Origin: CAZJYI01 sp964550025
GTDB taxonomy: Bacteria > Verrucomicrobiota > Kiritimatiellia > UBA8416 > CAYOBW01
NCBI GenBank assembly: GCA_964550025.1
Contig: CAZJYI010000046.1
Coordinates: forward strand, 1 to 64,000
Length of the DNA stretch: 64,000 nucleotides
Reading direction: 5' to 3'
Shown: positions 9,752 to 17,802 of the stretch, piece by piece
Layout of the letters: each line of letters starts with the position of its first letter
How positions within the stretch are numbered: position 1 is the stretch's first letter
Program-made: the position numbers and the translations under genes
Notes under the pieces: generated by a model
The model's database searches: none
What the model was told of the DNA's origin: nothing
The model's input: only the letters and a program-made list of their open reading frames with translations

Positions 9752-11473
9752 TCACGCATTCCGCACCCGTAGCGTCCGCAGGCGGTTGATGGCCGCTGCG
9801 AGCTCGTAGGGGCGGAATTCCACGGTATCGCCGAACGGCCGTGTGTCCAGCCCGTCGAGGCCGTGGCGTTCAATGTGGCCCAACACCGCATCGATGACAT
9901 CGCAAAGACGCATGTCCTCATGATCCATGAACTCCCTGCGTGCCAGCTCGATGGCCCTCCCGATGGCCTTTACCTGTCCCTCGTCGACAAGCTGCGCAAC
10001 CTGCCCCAGGTCGATTTCTTCCGTTCCGTACAGTACGGATCGCAACGCCCGCGCCTTGATGTTGACATCGCGGCGGCCCTTGCGCGGGTCCAGCGACGAG
10101 GCGACGGGGTAGCGCCGTGCGAGCCCGTCCGGCCAGGACCCCGGCGATTCGGCATGCCTGCCGGTCGGATGCCGCGCTGCAATGGCTTTCGCCTCCGGCG
10201 TTACGTCGCGCGGGCGAAAAGCGTCCATGCGGATGATCCGGTCTGCAGCGTCGAAATAGTCTCCGCTGCCGCCGAGGACAAGCACGGTGGACACGCCCCG
10301 GTCTTCCGAAAGCTGGCGCACGCGGTCGAGGAAGGGGGTGATCGGCTCGCCGGACTTTTCGACCAGCTCCTGCATGCGCGCGTCCCGGATCATCAGGTTG
10401 GTAGCGCTGGTGTCTTCGTCGAGCAACAGCAGTCCGGCGCCGACTTCCAGCGATTCCATGATGTTGGCGGCCTGGCTGGTGCTGCCGCTGGCATTGTCGC
10501 TGCGGAAGTGTGCCGGGTCTCCACCGCCGGGCAGGTGGCCGATGAACGGCGTGATGTCGACACCCTCGACCCGCCGTCCGTCCTCGGCGCGTATCTTGAC
10601 CGCCGTGGGGTCGGTGACGGCCAGCTCGCGCCCGTCGCCCGGCAGGTGGTTGTAGACGCCGCGCTCCAGCGCCGCCAGCAGCGTGCTCTTGCCGTGGTAT
10701 CCGCCGCCGACAATCAGCGTCACGCCCCGCGGGATGCCCATACCCGTCACCGTTCCCGCGTGCGGCAGTTCCACGCTTGCCCGCAGCGACTCCGGCGCAG
10801 CGAACGGCACGACATGTCTCCCCGGCAGGGGGCGCTCGTCGACCCCGCTGGTTCGGGGAAGCACGGCGTCGTCGGCCACAAAAGCCACCAGGCCCAGGGC
10901 CGTCAATTGCCCTCGCAGGCAGTCGGCGTCTTCCGCCGTGTCGAGGTGGCGCGCCAGGAGTTGCCGGTCATGTGCCTCGTACAGCAGTGCGGCATTCACG
11001 ATCTCCGGCAGGATGTCGAGCAGCATCCGCGCGGCTTCCCGCCCCAGGACGCGTCGCCCGCGGGCCGGGAGGCCGGTGGTGAAACGCGCCTCGACGCCGT
11101 CGGGCCCCACGAGTACCGATGAACGTTCCAGGATTTCCTGGCCCGGGGCGGGTACGTGGAAAAGCCCGCTCTTGCCCGATCCGGCCTTGCCGCTGAACTC
11201 ACGGCACGCGCGAGAGAACGCGCGGGCAAGGTAGTCGCGCAGAGCGACGGCGCGGATGGCGCTGGACCGCGTTTCTTCCGGAAAGGCTGCGATGGCGGCG
11301 GGAACCTGCACGCGCATGCGGCTTGGCGCGGCAAAGGGGTCGCCCTGCACGTGGTCGACGATGAGGCGGAAATCGTCGAATTGGTATTGGCCGCGGATAT
11401 CTTTGTACGCGGGATAGCCGCGGCCGTCGATGCGGCGCAGGATACGGAGGAGGTCGTCTGCACTGGCGTTCAC
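9752..11473 (-). CDS. ABC-class P-loop ATPase (COG3044 type)
   Basis: This 573-residue protein matches the predicted ATPases of the ABC class (COG3044), whose biological role is not settled. Visible signatures are a P-loop GGGYHGKSTL, the family-typical NHLPGDGRE, an AEDGR segment, the signature-like NASGSTSQAA, a Walker B region LLLLDEDTSATN and a switch region VLGGSGDYFDAAD. There are no membrane segments, so it is probably cytosolic. The frame stays open upstream to 12130, but that part overlaps the flavoprotein gene. The chosen GTG (11473) overlaps the upstream stop as GTGA, so translation is probably coupled. It is the last gene of a three-gene operon. Confidence 0.88.
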   Translation of the reverse strand: MNASADDLLRILRRIDGRGYPAYKDIRGQYQFDDFRLIVDHVQGDPFAAPSRMRVQVPAAIAAFPEETRSSAIRAVALRDYLARAFSRACREFSGKAGSGKSGLFHVPAPGQEILERSSVLVGPDGVEARFTTGLPARGRRVLGREAARMLLDILPEIVNAALLYEAHDRQLLARHLDTAEDADCLRGQLTALGLVAFVADDAVLPRTSGVDERPLPGRHVVPFAAPESLRASVELPHAGTVTGMGIPRGVTLIVGGGYHGKSTLLAALERGVYNHLPGDGRELAVTDPTAVKIRAEDGRRVEGVDITPFIGHLPGGGDPAHFRSDNASGSTSQAANIMESLEVGAGLLLLDEDTSATNLMIRDARMQELVEKSGEPITPFLDRVRQLSEDRGVSTVLVLGGSGDYFDAADRIIRMDAFRPRDVTPEAKAIAARHPTGRHAESPGSWPDGLARRYPVASSLDPRKGRRDVNIKARALRSVLYGTEEIDLGQVAQLVDEGQVKAIGRAIELARREFMDHEDMRLCDVIDAVLGHIERHGLDGLDTRPFGDTVEFRPYELAAAINRLRTLRVRNA

Positions 11474-12861
11474 GACGGGCGTTCCTCTCCGAACCTGTCC
11501 CTGGCGTTCCGGACTGCATCGCGGGCGACTTCGGGCAAAGCGGGATGGATGAAGATCATGTCCAGAAGGTCGTCCAGGCCGCCGCCCATCTTCATCATCG
11601 CGATGAACAGGTGGATCATGTTCGAGGCTTCGTCGCCGACGATGTGCGCGCCGAGCAGGCGGCGGGTTTGCGCGTCGAAAAGCACTTTGACGAAGCCGTG
11701 ATCGGATGCGCGCGCCAGCCCCGGAGTGCTGTCGGCATAGGAGGCCTTCCCGACCACGTAGCGGACGTCCTGTTCGCGCAGTTGCTCCTCGCCGTCGCCG
11801 ACACCCGCGACTTCGGGATGGGCGAAGATGGCGTGCGGCACGGGGCCGTAGGCAATCGGGCGGCGGGGGGCGTCGCCGAAGACGGTGCGCATCAGGTATT
11901 CGCCTTCGTAGTTGACGGTGTGCCGGAAGAGGTAGTTCCCCACCACGTCGCCGAGGGCGTAGACGCCGTCGACCGCGGTTTCGAGATGGTCGTTGACGCG
12001 AATGAAACCGTTGCGCGTCGTGATGCCCGTATTCTCCAGCCCGAGATCGTGCGTCTCCGGCACAACGCCCGTCGCGACGAGCAACGCGTCCCCGGTGACG
12101 GTCTGTTCGCGACCGTCCGGGGCGCTGCAATGCACCGAGAAGGTGCCGTCCCGGTACTCGACCCGCCGCGGGTGAACCCCTTCGTGCAGGACGTGGCGGC
12201 GACCGAAAACCCGGTGAAACTCGTCGGAGACGTCACGGTCTTCGCGGCGAAGCAGGCGGCTGCGCACGATAAACTCCACCCCGGCGCCGGCCGCGGCGTA
12301 GGCGCCGCCAAGCTCGACAGCGATATAGCTGGCGCCGATGACCACGAGCCGCTCGGGGAGCTCGGTCCGCCGCAGCGCTTCCTCGCTTGTCATGAAAGGC
12401 GTGTCACGGAGGCCGTCAATGTCAGGGATCGCGGGGCGGGACCCCGTGGCAATGAAGATGCGCTCTGCGGCAAGAGTGGCGTCGCCGGCAACTACCGTCT
12501 TGTCGCCCGTGAAACGGGCCCAGACGGGGAAGTAGTCGAGGTTCTCGGCGTTTTCGAACTTCCCTCGCAGGTTTGCGGACATGCCGTCGACCGTGGCGGA
12601 GGTGCGGCGGACGAGGGAGGCGAAGTCGACGGTCGGGTCCAGGTTGCCGCCGATATCAAGCCGTGCCGCGCGGTGCATTTCCGCGGCCCGCTCGGTCGGG
12701 TAGATCAGCATCTTGGACGGGATGCATCCGCGATTGAGGCAGGTGCCGCCGGCTTGCCGCGCTTCTATGAACGCAACGCGCAGACCCATAGCGGCGGCGG
12801 GAAGCGCGATCTTCACGCCTCCGCCGCTTCCGATAACGATGACGTCGTAGGTGCGGGTCAC
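11470..12861 (-). CDS. class I FAD/NAD(P) disulfide oxidoreductase (Lpd/Mtr/MerA-like)
   Basis: This 463-residue pyridine nucleotide-disulfide oxidoreductase has the FAD-binding N-terminus DVIVIGSGGG and the redox-active pair in GGTCLNRGCIPSK. A second Rossmann motif for NAD(P) is VIGASYIAVELGGAYAAAG, and the dimerization domain ends with HPALPEV, which carries the His/Glu active-site pair. The family reduces a disulfide substrate (lipoamide, glutathione, mycothiol) or mercuric ion. HPALPE resembles mycothione reductases, but the substrate cannot be decided from sequence alone. No lipoyl domain or mer gene is nearby. The start is GTG, overlapping the upstream stop as GTGA, and the end overlaps the ATPase start in the same way. 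Confidence 0.9.
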   Translation of the reverse strand: MTRTYDVIVIGSGGGVKIALPAAAMGLRVAFIEARQAGGTCLNRGCIPSKMLIYPTERAAEMHRAARLDIGGNLDPTVDFASLVRRTSATVDGMSANLRGKFENAENLDYFPVWARFTGDKTVVAGDATLAAERIFIATGSRPAIPDIDGLRDTPFMTSEEALRRTELPERLVVIGASYIAVELGGAYAAAGAGVEFIVRSRLLRREDRDVSDEFHRVFGRRHVLHEGVHPRRVEYRDGTFSVHCSAPDGREQTVTGDALLVATGVVPETHDLGLENTGITTRNGFIRVNDHLETAVDGVYALGDVVGNYLFRHTVNYEGEYLMRTVFGDAPRRPIAYGPVPHAIFAHPEVAGVGDGEEQLREQDVRYVVGKASYADSTPGLARASDHGFVKVLFDAQTRRLLGAHIVGDEASNMIHLFIAMMKMGGGLDDLLDMIFIHPALPEVARDAVRNARDRFGEERPS

Positions 12862-14024
12862 AGGTCTTGCAATGCCAGGACGCAGTAGGACGTGGCCAGG
12901 ATGGGGTCGTTCTCCCAGAACCGGCCGGTGTCATTGGCCCAGTAGCCGTATCCCGTCTTCGGATCGATCTTCTGCAGTGAAATGAGCCTTTCAGCGAGGT
13001 CGGACTTCCAGTTCAGCAACTTGCCGCCTTCCTGGGGGACGAAGTCGCGGCCGGACGCATCCAGGGCGCGTGTCAGGACATTGTAGAAGAAGAACAGGCC
13101 CTGCTGCCCCATGCCCGGGTTCTCCTCGAGCGTCCAGTGCCTGGCGCTCCAGTCGAGTGCCGAGGCGACGCGAGGGTCCCGCATTTCGACGTTGGCGTAG
13201 ACGAGCGCCAGCAGCCCGGCGTAGGTCATGCTGCCGTAGGCCCGGAAGAACACGACGCCGGCGTCGTTGGTAAGGGTTCCCGCCTTGGGGTCGCTGGGGT
13301 TGTACGCGAAGCCGCCTGCATTGTCCGTTCCGGATTCCGGCTTGGCCTGCAGGCGCTCGACGAATTTGGCGGTTTCCTTCCAGTCGATGTCCACCCGTTT
13401 CTCGCCCTTGGCGCGCAGGTCTTCGACATCCTGCGTCAGGCGCATGGCCTGGGCGGAGTAGTACGTGTTCAGCAGGTCCGTGTAGGCGCGCTTGGTCGCC
13501 TTGTCGTAACCGAATCCCCCGCGGTAGACGTCGTCGCCGAGGTGTTGCGAGTCCGCTACGAACTTGCGCGCGTTCAGAACGACCGGCACCGCGTCGGCGC
13601 GTCTGGTGGCGTGCAGGGCGGTCATGCAGATCGCCGTGTTATAGTTGCTGAGACCTCCCCCCTTGCGGCCTTCCACGTGCCTGTAGATCCCGCCGTCGTC
13701 CCGTACGCAGCCCAGGATGTAATCGACCCCGTTCTTGAGGCACTTGGTGCGCTGCGGGTGCTTTCCCACGGCGAAGGCCCAGACCGGCAGTGCCGTGAGC
13801 GCGGGGAAAGACCCATTGGACCACGAGCCGTCCGGCTTCTGATTGGCGGCCAGCCAGTCGAGGGCTCGGTCGACGGCGGCGTTGACCTCGTTCTGAAGTG
13901 ACGTGCTGAGTGTGCCGAGAGGTTGTTCCGACGATGTCAGTGTCGTGCTCTTCTGCGCCCCGGCCGTCGCGACGACGCACGCAAGGACGCAAATCGACAA
14001 CCAGCGAACGGTGCTGTTTTGCAT
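12858..14024 (-). CDS. secreted prenyltransferase/squalene-oxidase-repeat (alpha/alpha toroid) protein
   Basis: This 388-residue protein has a signal peptide (WLSICVLACVVATAGAQ) followed by repeats of the squalene-cyclase/prenyltransferase type. A QW-like motif (NQKPDGSW, about residues 61-68) and DDGGIYRHVEG support an alpha/alpha-barrel fold. The DxDD acid motif of true squalene-hopene cyclases was not found, so it is more likely a binding or scaffold protein of the kind frequent in PVC genomes. The start at 14024 was preferred over an in-frame ATG at 14039 because AAAGGA sits six bases before it. It is the first gene of the three-gene operon, with a plausible promoter just upstream. Confidence 0.82.
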   Translation of the reverse strand: MQNSTVRWLSICVLACVVATAGAQKSTTLTSSEQPLGTLSTSLQNEVNAAVDRALDWLAANQKPDGSWSNGSFPALTALPVWAFAVGKHPQRTKCLKNGVDYILGCVRDDGGIYRHVEGRKGGGLSNYNTAICMTALHATRRADAVPVVLNARKFVADSQHLGDDVYRGGFGYDKATKRAYTDLLNTYYSAQAMRLTQDVEDLRAKGEKRVDIDWKETAKFVERLQAKPESGTDNAGGFAYNPSDPKAGTLTNDAGVVFFRAYGSMTYAGLLALVYANVEMRDPRVASALDWSARHWTLEENPGMGQQGLFFFYNVLTRALDASGRDFVPQEGGKLLNWKSDLAERLISLQKIDPKTGYGYWANDTGRFWENDPILATSYCVLALQDL

Positions 14025-14053
14025 AGTTATTCCTTTCATTGACGGCCGACCAT

Positions 14054-14081
14054 CCTATACTGATTACGCTTGCGGGGGCAA
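14054..14081 (-). promoter_or_regulatory. candidate sigma-70 promoter of the 14.0-9.75 kb operon
   Basis: Read on the minus strand, TTGCCC and TATAGG are separated by 16 bp, about 30 bp before the ATG at 14024. The match to TTGACA/TATAAT is only moderate. It is supported by its place in the divergent gap between the toroid gene and the AMMECR1 gene. Confidence 0.35.
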
Positions 14082-14214
14082 TGTCTATTAGAGACTGACC
14101 TCGTGAGGTCCTTGCGTTTTGCGCGGAGGATCAGGCGTGAGCCGTTGGAAGCGGAAATGAGTGATCACTGATTACTCTGGTTGCGGCTGGAGGCCATCTT
14201 GGGAGACAGGCGAT

Positions 14215-14961
14215 ATGAAATGGATCGATACGCTACTGGCAGTGTGTACACTGGCATTTGTGGCGGGGTGTGCGGATGTGGATGCCGGTCCCGGCAATGC
14301 GGGGAAGCCGGCTGGGGACGGCCGCCCGGCACTCGCCCGGGACGGGCAAAAGGAGGTGGGTGGAAAAGTGAAAGTGAAAGAGCACGGAAGCGGAGACTGG
14401 ACACCGGGGCTGAGTGACGAGGAGAAGGCAACGCTTTTCGCGATTGCCAATGACACGCTGTCCTGGTGCGTCCAACGCTCGAAAGAGCCGTTTTCATTCG
14501 AGAAGTACACACTCACAGACAAGCTGAAAGCGCGCTGCGCGACGTTCGTGACGCTCAGGCAGGCCAACGGCGACTTGCGCGGCTGCATCGGGTCGCTGGC
14601 GCCTGTCGAGGCGATGTACAAGTCCGTGCACGGAAACGCCTTTAACGCATCCATGCGTGATCACCGGTTCCGCCCCGTTTCTCCCGAGGAACTCAAAACG
14701 CTCGACGTGCACATCTCCCTGCTGAGTCCTATCGTCGAGATCGCTTCGGCGGACGATTTCAAGATTGGCGCGCACGGCATCATCGTGTCTAAGCTCGGCC
14801 GCCGCGGCGTGTTCCTGCCCGAAGTCGCGGTCGAGCAGAACTGGACGCGCGAGCAGACGCTGAACTATCTCTGCGCGCACAAGGCCGGACTGCCCCCCGA
14901 TGCCTGGAAGCAGGGCGCGAAACTCGAGGTCTTCTCGAGCGTGGTCCTCTCGCTGGAGTGA
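14215..14961 (+). CDS. amrA: AMMECR1-domain lipoprotein (AmmeMemoRadiSam system protein A-like)
   Basis: This 248-residue protein starts with a lipoprotein signal ending FVAGC (Cys19) and a low-complexity linker to about residue 60. An AMMECR1 domain follows, with the family hallmark LRGCIGSL at 121-128 and downstream HDHRF-like and LDVHISLLSP segments. The domain is widespread, its chemistry is not established, and bacterial genes often sit with MEMO and AmrS radical SAM genes. Most family members are cytoplasmic, so the lipobox predicts an unusual location. An upstream in-frame ATG at 14161 would destroy the signal peptide and was rejected. The AmrS-like gene lies 3 kb downstream on the opposite strand. 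Confidence 0.87.
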   Translation: MKWIDTLLAVCTLAFVAGCADVDAGPGNAGKPAGDGRPALARDGQKEVGGKVKVKEHGSGDWTPGLSDEEKATLFAIANDTLSWCVQRSKEPFSFEKYTLTDKLKARCATFVTLRQANGDLRGCIGSLAPVEAMYKSVHGNAFNASMRDHRFRPVSPEELKTLDVHISLLSPIVEIASADDFKIGAHGIIVSKLGRRGVFLPEVAVEQNWTREQTLNYLCAHKAGLPPDAWKQGAKLEVFSSVVLSLE

Positions 14962-15167
14962 CATTCCTGGGTGCACGGTCTCTCCCCTTGCTCCGTTTCT
15001 TCGGGAGCGGACGGCGTGTCGTGCCGCAGGCAGATCCGCCCGTGGCGGAGAAGCCGTCCCTCCAGGCGAGGGGACCGGGATCCCTGCTCGCCCGTGGAGG
15101 GTCGGGGGCCACCCCGACCGTTCGTTTGGGTAGGAGGATGGTGGGAACAGGTAGGTGGTTGAGCTAG

Positions 15168-17666
15168 ATGAATGCGGGTACTTCACGCCGCAAGGCGGCA
15201 GCGCGACAGGTCGCACGCGAAGTCCTGGCCTCGATGTTCTGCCTCGGGCTCTTCGCGGTCATTGCGCAGGTCACCTGCGTCAGGGAGATGCTGGTTGCCT
15301 TTTTTGGCAACGAGCTGACCGTGGGCGTTGTTCTTGCCGCCTGGCTTGCTTCCATCAGCTTCGGGGCTTTCGGGGCACGCCTGCTGCTGGTGCGCGTAAC
15401 CGGCGCTGACAGTCAACGTCGACTGCTGTGTGTGTTTGGCTGCTGCCTGGCCCTGCTTCTGCCGATGCAGGTGCACTGGATTCGCATCGCACGTGGCGTC
15501 TTCGGGGTTGCTCCCGGAACATATGCTCCGCTCGGGGGTGTCTTTGGCTGCGCCGCCGTCGCGTTTCTCCCTTCCTGTGCGCTGATCGGTCTGTTCTTTC
15601 CCGTTGCTTGCGCGCGGTTGGCGGGTGTGCAGCGCAAAGAGGAACCGGGTGGATCGCAGGTGGCGGCCGCCGGCCGCGTGTACACGTGGGAGGCCGTCGG
15701 CAGCATGCTGGGCGGTGCCTGCCTGACGTATCTGCTCCTTCCCGCGTTGTCGCCCGTGCGCATCGTGGCTGCCGGTTGTGGCGTGGGATTTCTGCTGTCG
15801 GCCCTGAATGTGCGCAGCCGCGTATTGCGGGTGGGGTGGGGGGGGCTTGCCGCGGCTGCCGTGGCGGCCGCCGCTTTCAGTCCGGCTGTTCTGCAGCGCG
15901 TGGAGGAGGCGAGCGTGCGAGCCCGGTGGCGCGCGTTCGGCGTCTTGCCTGAAGCGGAGGCCGATGGCGTTGCATCGGGCAGCCCCGCCGTGCGCCTGGT
16001 GGCACACGAGGACACCGTCTACCAGAATCTGGCACTCACCGAGTCGATGGGGCAGTATGCACTCTACGGCAACGGCGAGGTCGTGTTTGTCTTCCCGGAC
16101 CCGGTTTCCTACGAGCACGACATTCACTTCGTGATGGCCCAGAAGCCCGATGCGCGGCGCGTATTGCTGCTTGGGGGGAACCCCGTTGGCGAAGTCCCCG
16201 AACTGCTGAAGTACCCGCTCGAAACGTTGGTGCACGTCGAACTTGACCCTGGAGTGGGGCGGCTGGTGAGCCAGGCCGCGCCGGACCTCTGCCGCGCAGT
16301 GACGGGGGACGACCGCCTGCGCAGCGTGACGCGCGACGCCGCGCGGTTCGTGAAGACGTGCGGGGAGACGTTCGACGCGGTCCTGGTACGAGCCCCGTCG
16401 CCGTCGACTGCCGGTGCCAACCGCTTCTACACGCGGGAGTTTTACCAGGCCGTGAAGCGCATCCTGTCCCCCGGCGGCTTTGTGCAGACCTCCATCACGT
16501 CTTCGGTCCGTCTGCGGGAGGAAGCGGCAGAGCTGGGCGCATCCGTGTACAACGCCCTGGGTTCCGTGTTTCCCAAGGTGCTCGTTACCGCTGGCGGAGA
16601 GAACCTGCTTTTCGCCGGAGACGACGACTTGACGTTTGACCGTAAGACCCTCTTCGAGCGCAGCCGCTCGGCCGGCATCGACAACAGCTACTTCCGTCCC
16701 GAGTACTTTCTCATTGCCGACGACATCGACCCGGACAAGTGCCGTTTCGTGGAGTCGCGCTTTGCGTCGGCCGCTGTAGCGGCGAACACGAATCTTCACC
16801 CCAGTACGTATCTTCGCCAGCTCGTACTCTGGAGCCGCTACAGCGACTCCGGTCTCGGCGGGGCGCTGCGCAAAGTGCAGGACCCGGATCTGCCTGCTCG
16901 GATTGGCCCTGTGTTTCTTTCGGTGCTTGGCGTGTTGCTGCTTGTGTCCGTGGCGATCGCCTTGTGTCGGCGGCGCGGGGGGAGGCCGTGTTTCGGGCAC
17001 GGGTGGGCGCGTACCCAGATTGGAACACTGATTGGGACCACGGGGTTCTGCGGGATGGCCATCGAGATGTTGCTGGTGCTCGTTTTTCAGGGGCTATACG
17101 GCTACATCTACACGCGGATCGGCCTGATCGTCGCGATGTTTATGCTGGGCCTGGTCGCCGGGGCTCCCTCCGGTCGCTGGATGGCGGCCAAGAGGGGCCG
17201 GATGCCATGGCTGCTCATGGGCGGGGTCGAGTTGCTTTTGGCGGTCTTTCCGTTGGTCATCATCCTGCTGGTGCGTCTTGCGGCCGGGCCGGGCGGCAAC
17301 CCGATCCTGCTGCGGGGGTTGGAGACGGCCGTCTACGGTTGTGTTGCCGTGGCGGGCTGGGCGGTGGGGGCCGAATTCCCGCTCGGAAACCGGCTCTACA
17401 TGGATGCCGGCGGCACGGTAGGGGCCGCGGCGGCCATCACGGATGCCTCGGACCACGCCGGGGCGGCTTTGGGGAGCCTCGCGGTGGGCGTGGTCCTTGT
17501 CCCCATCTTCGGCCTGCGCGCGGCCTGCCTGGCGCTCTGTGCCGTGAAGAGCGCCGGCCTCGTACTGCTCCTCGGAGCGCACCTGTGCACAAGCTTGCAC
17601 GCAGCCAAATCCGAATCTCGAAAGTCGAAATCCGAAACAAATCCGAATACCAAAAGGGAGAAATGA
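15168..17666 (+). CDS. polytopic membrane protein with spermidine-synthase-like Rossmann domain
   Basis: This 832-residue protein has an N-terminal hydrophobic block of several helices (about 20-250), a soluble spermidine-synthase/methyltransferase-like domain (about 290-520) and a second set of helices (about 580-810). The architecture is that of fused membrane/spermidine synthase proteins. Catalysis looks doubtful: the nucleotide-binding glycine loop reads LLLGGNPVGEV instead of GGGDG, and the catalytic Asp stretch of true aminopropyltransferases is replaced by VRAPSPSTAG. It sits between the AMMECR1 and AmrS-like genes, which suggests a shared pathway. The last ~20 residues (from about SESRKSKSE) are encoded by a heptamer array, so the native C-terminus has probably been replaced. 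Confidence 0.83.
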   Translation: MNAGTSRRKAAARQVAREVLASMFCLGLFAVIAQVTCVREMLVAFFGNELTVGVVLAAWLASISFGAFGARLLLVRVTGADSQRRLLCVFGCCLALLLPMQVHWIRIARGVFGVAPGTYAPLGGVFGCAAVAFLPSCALIGLFFPVACARLAGVQRKEEPGGSQVAAAGRVYTWEAVGSMLGGACLTYLLLPALSPVRIVAAGCGVGFLLSALNVRSRVLRVGWGGLAAAAVAAAAFSPAVLQRVEEASVRARWRAFGVLPEAEADGVASGSPAVRLVAHEDTVYQNLALTESMGQYALYGNGEVVFVFPDPVSYEHDIHFVMAQKPDARRVLLLGGNPVGEVPELLKYPLETLVHVELDPGVGRLVSQAAPDLCRAVTGDDRLRSVTRDAARFVKTCGETFDAVLVRAPSPSTAGANRFYTREFYQAVKRILSPGGFVQTSITSSVRLREEAAELGASVYNALGSVFPKVLVTAGGENLLFAGDDDLTFDRKTLFERSRSAGIDNSYFRPEYFLIADDIDPDKCRFVESRFASAAVAANTNLHPSTYLRQLVLWSRYSDSGLGGALRKVQDPDLPARIGPVFLSVLGVLLLVSVAIALCRRRGGRPCFGHGWARTQIGTLIGTTGFCGMAIEMLLVLVFQGLYGYIYTRIGLIVAMFMLGLVAGAPSGRWMAAKRGRMPWLLMGGVELLLAVFPLVIILLVRLAAGPGGNPILLRGLETAVYGCVAVAGWAVGAEFPLGNRLYMDAGGTVGAAAAITDASDHAGAALGSLAVGVVLVPIFGLRAACLALCAVKSAGLVLLLGAHLCTSLHAAKSESRKSKSETNPNTKREK

Positions 17667-17770
17667 CAGGAAGACGGGGAGACGGCGACGGGAGGCCGCT
17701 CTTGGTTTCGGGATTCAAGCCTTCGGATTTCGGGTTTGTTTCGGGTTTCGATATTCGGATTTCGGATTTG
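17607..17770. repeat. inverted pair of heptamer arrays over a gene end
   Basis: Units like AAATCCG and AATCTCG run from 17607 to about 17660. Units of the opposite sense, GGATTTC and GATATTC, run from about 17704 to 17770. Together they form an imperfect inverted repeat between two convergent genes. The left array is translated as the tail of the spermidine-synthase-like protein. Confidence 0.75.
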
Positions 17771-17802
17771 CAGTCCGAATCCCCCTTCTTACCGGCCAGT
17801 CT

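Noticed and set aside
11474..12130. upstream extension of the ABC-class ATPase reading frame
   Set aside because: It overlaps the flavoprotein gene completely and translates to an Arg-rich sequence. Homology to the ATPase family begins at the GTG at 11473.
11470..12861. mercuric reductase
   Set aside because: There is no N-terminal heavy-metal-binding domain, no C-terminal vicinal Cys pair and no mer gene nearby. Only the general class I disulfide reductase assignment is safe.
12858..14024. true squalene-hopene cyclase
   Set aside because: The protein is half the usual length, has a signal peptide and lacks a DxDD motif.
15183..17000. 605-residue open frame antisense to the spermidine-synthase-like gene
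   Set aside because: Low-complexity Arg/Gln/His-rich translation typical of GC-rich antisense frames. The plus-strand frame has coherent membrane helices and a Rossmann domain.
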